From positions 62,001 through 126,000 of the forward strand of contig CAWJHV010000025.1 in the NCBI GenBank assembly GCA_963842795.1: DNA of 64,000 bases, read 5' to 3'. The notes under the pieces are model-generated. The model was given only the letters and a program-made list of their open reading frames with translations, had not been told where the DNA came from and made no database searches. The position numbers and the translations under genes are program-made. This stretch comes from WHSW01 sp963842795 (GTDB lineage Bacteria > Actinomycetota > Thermoleophilia > Solirubrobacterales > 70-9). Below, piece after piece: positions 8,742 to 16,333 of the stretch (position 1 is the stretch's first letter; each line of letters begins with the position of its first letter).

Positions 8742-9875
8742 GTGTCCGAACCGCAGCCGTACGAGATCGCGGTCGACGAGCAGGTCCTCGAGGATCTGCG
8801 AGAGCGGATCGCGCGGACGCGGTGGCCGGCGCAGCCGGCGGGGATCGGCTGGGAGCACGGGATGGACCTCGCCTACCTGCGTGAGCTCTGCGCGCACTGG
8901 GCCGGTGCGTATGACTGGCGCCAGATCGAGCGGGCGCTGAACGGGCTCTCCAACTGGCGCTGGGACGGGATCCACTTCATCTGGGAGCGGGCGCCGGTCG
9001 ACGACCGCGGGATCGCGGCCGGGCCGCGCCTGCCGGTGCTCCTGCTCCACGGCTGGCCGGGAGGCGTGATCGAGTTCAGCGACCTGATCCCGCGCCTGGT
9101 GGGCGCCGGCCACGACGTGATCGTCCCCTCGCTGCCCGGCTTCGGCTTCTCCGACGCGCCGCCCGAGCCGGTCAACGTCGCCGCCGTCGCCGCGCGCCTG
9201 CGCGCGCTGGTCGGCAGCACGCTCGGCTATCAGCGCTTTGCCGTCCAGGGCGGCGACTGGGGCTCGATCATCGGCGCGAGGATCGCCTTCGACGCCCCCG
9301 AGGCGGTCGCCGCGCTGCACCTCAACACGCCCGGGGTGCTGCCAATCGCCGGTGACCTCTCGGAGCCGCCACTGAGCGAGGAGGAGGCCCAGTACGCGCA
9401 GGCGGCCCAGCGGTGGCGCCTGCGCGGCGGCTTTCACCTACTCGTCCAGGGGGCGGTACCCGACGCGCTCGCGCCCGGGCTCAACGACTCGCCGGCCGGG
9501 CTGGCCGCGTGGCTGGTCGACAAGTACCGCCGCTGGTCGGACTGCGACGGCGACGTCGAGCGCCGCTTCTCCAAGGACGACCTCTGCGATCTGCTCACCC
9601 TCTACTGGGCGACGGGCACGATCGGCTCGTCGATGCGCCTCTACGCGGGCGAGGCGCGCGACCGATGGCGCCTGGCCCCGGGTGAGCGCATCGAGGTCCC
9701 GGCCGCCGTCGCCGACTTCCCGGCCGAGATCGTGCGCCCGCCGCGCGCCTGGGTCGAGCGGGTGCTGGGCGATCTGCGCCGGTGGACCGAGTTCGACCGC
9801 GGCGGGCACTTCGCCGCCTTCGAGGAGCCCGAGCTGCTCGCCGACGACCTGGTCGCTTTCCTCGCCGAGCTCTGA
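8742..9875 (+). CDS. Epoxide hydrolase (EHN-type alpha/beta hydrolase)
   Basis: Predicted cytosolic hydrolase that opens epoxides to diols. The 377-residue protein has the N-terminal EHN meander (IARTRWPAQ), the HGWPG oxyanion motif, and the nucleophile Asp172 in GGDWGS. The C-terminal catalytic His fits the GGHFAAFE segment. Tyrosines in the cap (LYWATG region) would activate the epoxide oxygen. It starts with GTG two bases after the cinA stop, so it is probably co-transcribed although its function is unrelated. Juvenile-hormone-type homologues share this layout; the substrate cannot be read from sequence. Confidence 0.88.
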   Translation: MSEPQPYEIAVDEQVLEDLRERIARTRWPAQPAGIGWEHGMDLAYLRELCAHWAGAYDWRQIERALNGLSNWRWDGIHFIWERAPVDDRGIAAGPRLPVLLLHGWPGGVIEFSDLIPRLVGAGHDVIVPSLPGFGFSDAPPEPVNVAAVAARLRALVGSTLGYQRFAVQGGDWGSIIGARIAFDAPEAVAALHLNTPGVLPIAGDLSEPPLSEEEAQYAQAAQRWRLRGGFHLLVQGAVPDALAPGLNDSPAGLAAWLVDKYRRWSDCDGDVERRFSKDDLCDLLTLYWATGTIGSSMRLYAGEARDRWRLAPGERIEVPAAVADFPAEIVRPPRAWVERVLGDLRRWTEFDRGGHFAAFEEPELLADDLVAFLAEL

Positions 9876-9877
9876 GC

Positions 9878-10366
9878 GTGACCGAGATCGCGGTGATCGC
9901 CGACACGCACATGCCGCGCGGGCGGCGACGGCTGCCGGAGGCCTGCGTCGAACGGGTCCGCGCCGCCGACCTCCTGGTCCACGCCGGGGACTTCTCGACC
10001 ACGGCCGCATACGAGGAGATCGCGGCCCTGGGGCCGCGCGTGATCGCCGTGCACGGCAACGTCGACGACGCCGGGCTGCGGGCGCGACTCCCCGAGCGGA
10101 CGACGCTCGAGCTCGCGGACGTGCGGATCGGCATCGTCCACGACGCCGGCCCGGCGCGCGGCCGCCTGGCGCGCCTGCGCGGCTGGTTCGCCGACGCCGA
10201 CGCGGTGATCTTCGGCCACTCGCACCTGCCCCTGCACGAGCGCGAGAGCGGCTTCGAGATCTTCAACCCCGGGAGCCCGACCGAACGCCGCCGGGCGCCG
10301 CGCCACACGATGGGCGTGGCGATGGTCGAGGGCGGGCGCGTGCGGTTTCGACACGTGGACGTGTGA
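9878..10366 (+). CDS. YfcE/MJ0936-type metallophosphoesterase
   Basis: Small 162-residue calcineurin-like phosphodiesterase. Metal ligands appear in order: D-x-H in VIADTHMPRG, GD in VHAGDFS, GNVD (VHGNVDD), H in IVHDAG and GHSH (VIFGHSHLP). The family hydrolyses phosphodiesters with Mn2+ or Ni2+; the natural substrate is unknown. It starts with GTG three bases after the epoxide hydrolase stop, the last gene of the run that begins at ftsK. A repeated hairpin element begins 10 bases after its stop. Confidence 0.88.
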   Translation: MTEIAVIADTHMPRGRRRLPEACVERVRAADLLVHAGDFSTTAAYEEIAALGPRVIAVHGNVDDAGLRARLPERTTLELADVRIGIVHDAGPARGRLARLRGWFADADAVIFGHSHLPLHERESGFEIFNPGSPTERRRAPRHTMGVAMVEGGRVRFRHVDV

Positions 10367-10376
10367 GGCGAGGCGA

Positions 10377-10518
10377 GGCCGGCGTTCTGTGGCAATCCGG
10401 TTCCGACAGTCGGAACTCGATTGCCACAGTCCGATCCGAACCCCACCCGGCCGCACGCCGCCAATCCCCCTCTCTACCCAGCCAAGCAACGGCTGACGTC
10501 GCGCAGGGCGCCGGGGCG
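10377..10518. repeat. Repeated intergenic element, copy 1 (apparently left-truncated)
   Basis: Bases 10377-10440 are identical over 64 bases to 42403-42466. Inside is a 43-base hairpin (10387-10429): outer arms CTGTGGCAAT / ATTGCCACAG, inner arms GTTCCGA / TCGGAAC, with a 3-base loop. A second conserved block, 10483-10518, matches 42575-42610 at 32 of 36 positions. In copy 2 that block is one end of an inverted-repeat pair. The matching left end is missing here, where the phosphoesterase gene ends. Most of the 264-base gap between 10366 and 10631 is this element. Confidence 0.8.
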
Positions 10519-10630
10519 CGGGACCACCCCGGCCCGCGTCGGACAGCGACGCGCCTCTTGGCGCTGTCCCGACACGCCTCGTTACGACTCGCCGCGCCAT
10601 TCGCGCCGCGGCGGGCCGTAGCTTGGGGGT

Positions 10631-11266
10631 GTGGCGAAGGAGAGGCTGAAGAGTCCGCGGGCGCGGCTGTTCGTCGCTCTCGATCTGCCAGACCGCGTCC
10701 GCGACGGGCTCGCGGCCTGGCAGGAACGGGCGCTCTCCGATCCTGCGCTGCGCCCGATGCCCGCGCAGTCGCTGCACGTGACGCTCTGCTTTCTCGCCTA
10801 CCACCCCGAGAGAGCGATTCCGCGGATCGCCGAGCTGATCGCCTCCGTCGGGGCGCGCCCGGTCGAGCTGCGGTTCGAGGCCGAGGCAGCGCCCCGGCCG
10901 AAGGGCAGGCCGCGGCTGTACGCGCTCGGGGCCGCCGGCGAGCAAGCGGGGGTGCTGCAGGGCGAGCTCTCGCAGGTGCTCGAGGCGGAGGGCTTCTACA
11001 AGCCCGAGCACCGCAGCTTCTGGCCTCATTTGACCGTCGCCCGGGTGCGTAGCGAGCGCCTCCCGCCGGGACCGGGGGAGCGTCGCGGCAAGGGGCGGCC
11101 GCGGCGGGTCGAGCGTCCGCCCGGGCCGCTGCCGGCCGCGCTGACCAAGCCCTTCGGAGCCGTCCGGATGGCTCTCTACCGTTCCGAACTCAAGCCCCAG
11201 GGGGCCGAATACGTGTCCCTGGCGGGCGTCGACTTGCCGTCCCCGGTGCGGGGCCAGAAGAGGTGA
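10631..11266 (+). CDS. thpR: RNA 2',3'-cyclic phosphodiesterase (2H family)
   Basis: 2H phosphoesterase of 211 residues that opens RNA 2',3'-cyclic phosphates and related ends. It has the two diagnostic His-x-Thr motifs, LHVTLCFL near residue 49 and PHLTVARV near residue 137, plus the family start LFVALDLPD. The GTG start has a TAGCTT box (10619-10624) ending six bases upstream, so it is probably leaderless. Its TGA overlaps the recA start region, which puts recA in the same transcript. Older annotations call this family 2'-5' RNA ligase. Confidence 0.9.
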   Translation: MAKERLKSPRARLFVALDLPDRVRDGLAAWQERALSDPALRPMPAQSLHVTLCFLAYHPERAIPRIAELIASVGARPVELRFEAEAAPRPKGRPRLYALGAAGEQAGVLQGELSQVLEAEGFYKPEHRSFWPHLTVARVRSERLPPGPGERRGKGRPRRVERPPGPLPAALTKPFGAVRMALYRSELKPQGAEYVSLAGVDLPSPVRGQKR

Positions 11267-12402
11267 TGAAGAAGATGACTGATGAAAGAGCGAACTTGAA
11301 GGCGGCCGACAAGGAGGCCAAGGCGAAGTCCGCAGCGCTCGACGCGGCGGTGAAGCAGATCGAGAAGGACTTCGGGGCGGGCTCCGTAATGAAGCTCGGC
11401 GACAAGGCCACCGTGCAGATCGAGGCGATCCCGACCGGCGCGCTGGCGCTCGACCTCGCGCTCGGGATCGGCGGGGTGCCGCGGGGCCGGATCGTCGAGA
11501 TCTTCGGCCCCGAGTCCTCGGGCAAGACGACGCTCGTCTACCACATCATCGCCGAGGCCCAGGCCCGGGGAGGAGTGTGCGCGTTCGTCGACGCCGAGCA
11601 CGCCCTCGACCCGATCTACGCGAAGAGGATCGGCGTCGACACCGACGAGCTGCTGATCTCCCAGCCCGACTACGGCGAGCAGGCGCTCGAGATCGTCGAC
11701 GTGCTCGTCCGCTCCGGGGCCGTCGACGTTGTCGCCGTCGACTCGGTCGCGGCGCTGACGCCGCGAGTCGAGCTCGAGGGGCAGATGGGCGAGCAGACGG
11801 TCGGCCTCCAGGCGCGGCTGATGTCGCAGGCGCTGCGCAAGCTCGCCGGCAACCTCAACCGGGCGAAGACCGTGTGCCTGTTCACGAACCAGATCCGGGA
11901 GAAGATCGGGGTCATGTTCGGCTCCCCGGAGACCCAGCCTGGTGGCCGGGCGCTGAAGTTCTACTGCTCGCAGCGGCTCGACCTGCGCCGGATCGAGACC
12001 CTCAAGGAGGGCACCGAGGCGGTCGGCAACCGCGTCCGGGTGAAGGTGGTCAAGAACAAGGTCGCGGCGCCCTTCCGCCAGGCCGAGTTCGACATCGAGT
12101 ACGGGGTCGGGATCTCCCACGAGGGCGGCCTGCTCGACCTCGGGCTCGAGCACGACCTGATCCAGAAGTCGGGCTCGTTTTTCTCCTACGGCGAGCTGCG
12201 GCTGGGGCAGGGGCGCAACAACACCAAGCAGTACCTGAAGGAGAACCCTGACCTGGCGGGTGAGATCGAGACGAAGCTGTTCGCCGAGCTCGGGATCGAG
12301 CGCGAGCCGAGGCCGCGGCCGGTCGCCGACACGGAGCAGCCCGTGGTCACCGCCGCGGCGGCGCCCGAGGCCGCCGAGGAGCCCGAGCGCAAGGCCGCCT
12401 GA
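11266..12402 (+). CDS. recA: Recombinase RecA
   Basis: Strand-exchange ATPase of homologous recombination and SOS co-protease, 378 residues. It has Walker A GPESSGKTT near residues 81-89, VDAEHALDP, Walker B VVAVDSVAAL, the L1 region (MGEQTVGLQARLMSQALRK) and L2 (FTNQIREKIGVMFGSPE). The C-terminus is the usual acidic tail, and there is no intein. ATG 11266 overlaps the thpR stop and follows a GAAGAGG ribosome site; GTG 11263 and ATG 11275 are alternatives. I see no LexA box directly upstream, so any SOS control would act from a promoter upstream of thpR. Confidence 0.98.
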   Translation: MKKMTDERANLKAADKEAKAKSAALDAAVKQIEKDFGAGSVMKLGDKATVQIEAIPTGALALDLALGIGGVPRGRIVEIFGPESSGKTTLVYHIIAEAQARGGVCAFVDAEHALDPIYAKRIGVDTDELLISQPDYGEQALEIVDVLVRSGAVDVVAVDSVAALTPRVELEGQMGEQTVGLQARLMSQALRKLAGNLNRAKTVCLFTNQIREKIGVMFGSPETQPGGRALKFYCSQRLDLRRIETLKEGTEAVGNRVRVKVVKNKVAAPFRQAEFDIEYGVGISHEGGLLDLGLEHDLIQKSGSFFSYGELRLGQGRNNTKQYLKENPDLAGEIETKLFAELGIEREPRPRPVADTEQPVVTAAAAPEAAEEPERKAA

Positions 12403-12429
12403 GGCGGAGCGCGCTGGCGGGCCGGGCCG

Positions 12430-12882
12430 GTGACCCCTGACGCCTTCGAGCGGGCGCTGCAGGCGCTCTCACATCGCGAGCGGACCAGCACCGAGCTTCG
12501 CGCCTGGTTGACCGAGCGCGGCTTCGAGGCCGGCGAGGTCGAGGCGACGATCGTCCGGCTGATCGAGTCCGGAGGAGTCGACGACGAGCGCTTCGCGATC
12601 CGGTTCGCCGAGGACAAGCGCGAGCTGCGCGGCTGGGGCCCGCAGCGGATCCGCGCCGCCCTCGCCGGGCGGGGCCTGGCTCCCGAGACGATCGAGCGAG
12701 CGCTCGACGGCGACGGGCGCGGCGGCCAGCTCGAACGGGCGGTCGAGCTGCTCGCAGGACGCTCGGAGCGGCCGGTGGACGAGCCCTCGCGCGGACGGGC
12801 GCTGGCCTACCTGGCGCGGCGCGGATACGACTCCGAGCTCGCCTACGACGCCGTGCGCGCGCTCGAGAGCCGCGCGGCCTGA
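12430..12882 (+). CDS. recX: Regulatory protein RecX
   Basis: RecA-binding modulator of 150 residues, mostly alpha-helical three-helix repeats: ALQALSHRERTSTELRAWL, then DDERFAIRFAEDKRELRGWGPQRI, then RALAYLARRGYD, as expected for RecX. It begins with GTG 27 bases after recA, the classical recA-recX order, and is probably co-transcribed. RecX usually limits RecA filament growth. Confidence 0.93.
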   Translation: MTPDAFERALQALSHRERTSTELRAWLTERGFEAGEVEATIVRLIESGGVDDERFAIRFAEDKRELRGWGPQRIRAALAGRGLAPETIERALDGDGRGGQLERAVELLAGRSERPVDEPSRGRALAYLARRGYDSELAYDAVRALESRAA

Positions 12883-13127
12883 GCGCCGCGGGCGCCGGCT
12901 TGCCGCCGGCGGTCCGGCTTGCCAGAAGGGTCCTCCGGGTCTACGATCGTCCTGCGGCCGGGTGCCGCCTGAAACACGCACAACGACGAGCTGAATAGCA
13001 ACAGTCCCTCTTTTGTCGGTGACCACCCCAACCACGAGGTCGAGACCCCGGCGTAGATAAGCCGCCGGCAGCGCTTGCGCGAGACGCCTCGCGCGCCGAG
13101 ATTCAGCGGGTCAGGAGCGCGCTTTTC

Positions 13128-13189
13128 GGGACCACCGGTCGCGGCGACGTCGGAAGGGTCGCCGGATAGCGGAAGATCGAAGTGGTCCC
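13128..13189 (+). promoter_or_regulatory. Structured leader of the RNase Y gene
   Basis: The recX-rny gap (12883-13215, 333 bases) has no convincing gene. Its last third can fold: GGGACCAC (13128-13135) pairs with GTGGTCCC (13182-13189), enclosing a GGCGAC / GTCGCC hairpin (13143-13148 with 13158-13163). The structure ends 26 bases before the rny ATG. Ribonuclease genes are often autoregulated through such leaders, but that role is inference. Confidence 0.4.
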
Positions 13190-13215
13190 CTCCGCGGGGC
13201 CCGGGAGAGGAACGG

Positions 13216-14646
13216 ATGGCTCAACGCACGCTCTGGCTACCGTGGCGACGCGATCGTTCCAGCGACTCGACGCAGGCTGCGCGCCCCGCAGCCGGCGGGG
13301 CCGCCGGCGCCAACGGCGCGATCTCCGACGAGCTCCGCGCCCGCCGTGAGGAGATCGCCCGGATGGAGGAGCGCGCCCTGCGCGAGACCGAGTCGCTCGG
13401 GGTCCAGCGCGCCGACATCGACCGCCGGATGCAGGCGCTCACCGACCGCGAGCGCAACCTCACCAAGGAGACCGAGGAGCTCAAGCAGGCCAAGCGGGTC
13501 CAGCGCCGCGAGCTCGAGCGCCTCTCGGGCCTCAGCGCGTCCCAGGCGAAGCAGATGCTGATCGCCGAGGTCGAGCACGAGGCGAAGCATCAGGCCGGCG
13601 TCCGCCTGCAACAGGTCGAGGCCGAGACCCGGGCCGAGGCCGAGCGCCGGGCCCGCAACATCCTCTCGGTCGCCATGCACCGACTCGCCGCGAAGCACTC
13701 GAACGAGTCGACGACCCGGCTGGTGGAGCTCCCCAACGACGAGATGAAGGGCCGGATCATCGGCCGGGACGGGCGCAACATCAGGGCGCTGGAGAAGCTC
13801 ACCGGCGTCGACGTGATCATCGACGAGACCCCTTCGGCCGTGCTGCTCTCGAGCTTCGACGGCGTCCGGCGCGAGGTCGCCCGGCTGACGCTCGAGCGCC
13901 TGATCACCGACGGCCGCATCCACCCGGCGCTGATCGAGGAGACCTACGAGCACGCGCGCGACGAGATCGACACCAGGATCGCCGAGGAGGGGGAGAAGGC
14001 CGCGGTCGAGGCCCACGTCGGCGGTCTCGATCCGGAGCTCCTGCGCCTGCTCGGCCAGCTCCGCTTCCGCACCAGCTACGGCCAGAACGTGCTCGACCAT
14101 CTCGTCGAGTGCTCGCATCTGGCGGCGCTGATGGCCGCGGAGCTCGGAGCCTCGGTCGAGACGGCCCGCCGTGGCGCCCTGCTGCACGACATCGGCAAGG
14201 CCGTGACGCACGAGATCGAGGGCCCGCACGCGCTGGTCGGCGCCAAGATCGCGCTCCGCCACGGTGAGTCGGAGGCCGTCGCCCACGCGATGGAGGCGCA
14301 CCACGGCGAGGTCGAGCCCCGCACGGTCGAGGCGGTGATCGTCCAGGCCGCGGACGCGGTCTCGGGCGCGCGCCCCGGGGCCCGCGGCGAGGCGCTCGAG
14401 CAGTACGTGGGTCGCCTTCGCGATCTCGAGGCGATCGCCTCCAGCCACAGCGGGGTCGAGCGGGTGTTCGCGATGCGCGCCGGCCGTGAGATCAGGGTGA
14501 TCGTCGACCCGGGGCAGGTCGACGACGAGCAGGCGGCGCTGATCTCGCACGAGATCGCGACCACGATCGCCAAGGAGATGGAGTTCCCCGGGCGGATCAA
14601 GATCACCGTGATCCGCGAGAGCCGCTCGACCTCGTACGCGAGCTGA
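13216..14646 (+). CDS. rny: Ribonuclease Y lacking an N-terminal membrane anchor
   Basis: Endoribonuclease that initiates mRNA decay, 476 residues. After an Ala/Gly-rich start there is a long charged coiled coil (about 30-165), a KH domain (GRIIGRDGRNIRALEKL, about 175-235) and an HD domain with LLHDIGKA (His324-Asp325). Typical RNase Y proteins begin with a transmembrane helix. Here the N-terminus (MAQRTLWLPWRRDRSS) has none, and upstream in-frame codons do not add one. ATG 13216 follows a GGGAGAGGA ribosome site. The position after recA-recX is as in many Firmicutes. Confidence 0.93.
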   Translation: MAQRTLWLPWRRDRSSDSTQAARPAAGGAAGANGAISDELRARREEIARMEERALRETESLGVQRADIDRRMQALTDRERNLTKETEELKQAKRVQRRELERLSGLSASQAKQMLIAEVEHEAKHQAGVRLQQVEAETRAEAERRARNILSVAMHRLAAKHSNESTTRLVELPNDEMKGRIIGRDGRNIRALEKLTGVDVIIDETPSAVLLSSFDGVRREVARLTLERLITDGRIHPALIEETYEHARDEIDTRIAEEGEKAAVEAHVGGLDPELLRLLGQLRFRTSYGQNVLDHLVECSHLAALMAAELGASVETARRGALLHDIGKAVTHEIEGPHALVGAKIALRHGESEAVAHAMEAHHGEVEPRTVEAVIVQAADAVSGARPGARGEALEQYVGRLRDLEAIASSHSGVERVFAMRAGREIRVIVDPGQVDDEQAALISHEIATTIAKEMEFPGRIKITVIRESRSTSYAS

Positions 14647-14653
14647 GCGGCGA

Positions 14654-14669
14654 GGCGCCGGCCGGCGCC
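14654..14669. terminator. GC-rich palindrome after rny
   Basis: A perfect 16-base palindrome, GGCGCCGGCCGGCGCC, begins 8 bases after the rny stop. It could form a short hairpin ending the recA-recX-rny transcript. There is no T tract, so the role is tentative. Confidence 0.35.
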
Positions 14670-14714
14670 CGTTCGAATGGGTGATCCCTGGAGTTCATCT
14701 AGGATCCCGCGCGC

Positions 14715-15308
14715 ATGAACGAGACGGTCTTCTACGTCCTCGGGATCGCCCTGGTGATCGTCGCCCTGGTCGTCTCCTTCGCCGGCCTGCGGTTCGAGAA
14801 GTTCCCGCCCACGCGCGGGATCCTGATCGCCGCCACGCTTGCGATCGCGGTCCTCGTGGGCGCGACGATGACCTTCGCCTGGCGCAACGCCGAGGACGAG
14901 CAGCAGCACCGCGAAACCGAGCTCGCCGAGGACGTGGCCGCGAACGAAGAGGCCGGCGACACGGCCGAGGCCGACGAGGAGGCGGGCAGCGGCGCGGCCG
15001 CGGAGGAGACCTCGACCACCGAGACGACGACCGCCTCCGCCGACGGCGCGCAGGTGTTCGAGGACCAGGGGTGCTCCGGCTGCCACACGCTCGCCGCGGC
15101 GGGCTCGACCGGGACCACCGGCCCCGACCTCGACGGGGCGCTGAAGGGCGAGTCGCCGGCCTTCATCAAGGAGTCGATCGTCGACCCGAACAAGGACGTC
15201 GCCGAGGGGTATCCGCCGAACGTGATGCCGCAGACCTTCGCCGACCTCCCGCCCGACCAGCTCGATGCGCTGGTCTCGTATCTGAGCGAGTCGACGAGCG
15301 GCAAGTAG
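14715..15308 (+). CDS. Membrane-bound c-type cytochrome
   Basis: Electron carrier of 197 residues held to the membrane by two N-terminal helices (about 5-25 and 34-56). A long acidic Ala/Glu/Thr linker (60-108) is followed by a cytochrome c domain with the haem motif CSGCH (Cys120, Cys123, His124) and a likely axial Met in NVMPQTF near residue 175. A TAGGAT box (14700-14705) ends nine bases before the ATG. CcdA and a thioredoxin protein encoded at 45715-47232 could serve cytochrome c maturation. Its redox partner is unknown. Confidence 0.88.
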   Translation: MNETVFYVLGIALVIVALVVSFAGLRFEKFPPTRGILIAATLAIAVLVGATMTFAWRNAEDEQQHRETELAEDVAANEEAGDTAEADEEAGSGAAAEETSTTETTTASADGAQVFEDQGCSGCHTLAAAGSTGTTGPDLDGALKGESPAFIKESIVDPNKDVAEGYPPNVMPQTFADLPPDQLDALVSYLSESTSGK

Positions 15309-15506
15309 CCGTCGTCTTTTGACTCCCGGCGCCGCTCCTGTGGGAGGGTCGGTCCACCCACGGCTCGGAGAGGTGACACATGAAGCAGGGTCGTCCCCCG
15401 GCCGGCGACCACCTAACAGGTCGGTCGGCGGCGCCGTGCGCAAGCGGATCACCCGCCCCACCCTGCGGAGCCTCAACCCGTCCTGGGCTGCGCGCCCGTA
15501 GCGCTC

Positions 15507-16310
15507 CTACAGCCCGTGGTGGGGCCACTCGGGCGTCTCGCCGCGCTTGAAGGCCGAGGCGCCGATCGCGTGCGAGTCGCGGCGCCAGAACATCGACAGC
15601 GCCGCCTCGACCTCCTGGCGGAGCCGCTCCTCGTAGGTGCGCCCTACGTTGCGGACCACGGTCTCCTTGTCGGTGCGAATCGCGCCCTGGGGCAGGGCGG
15701 CGATCTCGCGGGCAAGCTCGAGCGCCCGTGGGAGCGCCTCGCCCTCGTCGACGACCTCGTTCGCGAGCCCGATTGCGAGCGCCTCCTCCGCGTCGATGGG
15801 CCGGCCGGTGATGATCAGCTCCATCGCCTTCGCGTAACCGACCACGAGCGGCAGGCGGACGGTCATCCCGTCGCCGGCGACGATGTTCCAGCGCCGCTCC
15901 AGCGCCCCGAAGACCGCGTTACGGGCGACGATCCGGATGTCCGCGAGCAGCGCGTTCTCGAGCCCGGCGGCGACCGCCCAGCCGTTGACGGCCGCGATCA
16001 CCGGCTTGAACACATCGACCCGCCTGGTGTAGCCGCAGTCGCCGGCGGAGTCGTACACGTGGGTGCGGAACTCGTCCCATTCCGGCCGCGGCCAGTCGGC
16101 GGCGTCCTGGAGGTCCCAGCCGGCGCAGAACGCCTCGCCCGCGCCCGTGATCACGAGCACGAACGCCTCGTCGTCGTCGCGAAACCGCCGCCAGGCGTGA
16201 TGGAGCTCGGCGTTCATCGCCCGCGAAACCGCGTTGCGCTGCTCGGGCCGGTCGTAGGTGAGGACGGCGACGTGGTCGTCGACCTCGTAGGTGATCTGCT
16301 CGTAATCCAT
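15507..16310 (-). CDS. Enoyl-CoA hydratase/isomerase (crotonase) family protein
   Basis: Crotonase-fold protein of 267 residues acting on an acyl-CoA thioester. ITGAGEAFCAGWDL is the oxyanion/CoA segment. Glutamates in GLENALLADI and FGALERRW sit where the two catalytic acids of hydratases lie, while the usual GGT segment reads AGDGMT. A strong AGGAGG site lies four bases before the ATG. The -10 box of divergent miaB (16320-16325) overlaps this leader. The exact substrate is unknown. Confidence 0.85.
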   Translation of the reverse strand: MDYEQITYEVDDHVAVLTYDRPEQRNAVSRAMNAELHHAWRRFRDDDEAFVLVITGAGEAFCAGWDLQDAADWPRPEWDEFRTHVYDSAGDCGYTRRVDVFKPVIAAVNGWAVAAGLENALLADIRIVARNAVFGALERRWNIVAGDGMTVRLPLVVGYAKAMELIITGRPIDAEEALAIGLANEVVDEGEALPRALELAREIAALPQGAIRTDKETVVRNVGRTYEERLRQEVEAALSMFWRRDSHAIGASAFKRGETPEWPHHGL

Positions 16311-16333
16311 CCGTCCTCCTAAGATTCGCCAGC

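Noticed and set aside
10367..11265. LexA box upstream of recA
   Set aside because: I searched the thpR upstream region and the thpR gene for GAAC-N4-GTTC and found none. The GTTCC/GGAAC pair in the repeat has the opposite orientation and wrong spacing.
14660..14710. tRNA T-arm-like GTTCGAAT after rny
   Set aside because: No acceptor, D or anticodon stems can be built around it.
15319..15501. Possible small gene between the cytochrome c gene and the crotonase gene, with a GGAGAGG site before ATG 15380
   Set aside because: The ATG frame gives a low-complexity Ala/Arg/Pro peptide that overlaps the crotonase gene. A more protein-like tail (KRITRPTLRSLNPSW) is in another frame, so at most it is a decayed or frameshifted remnant.
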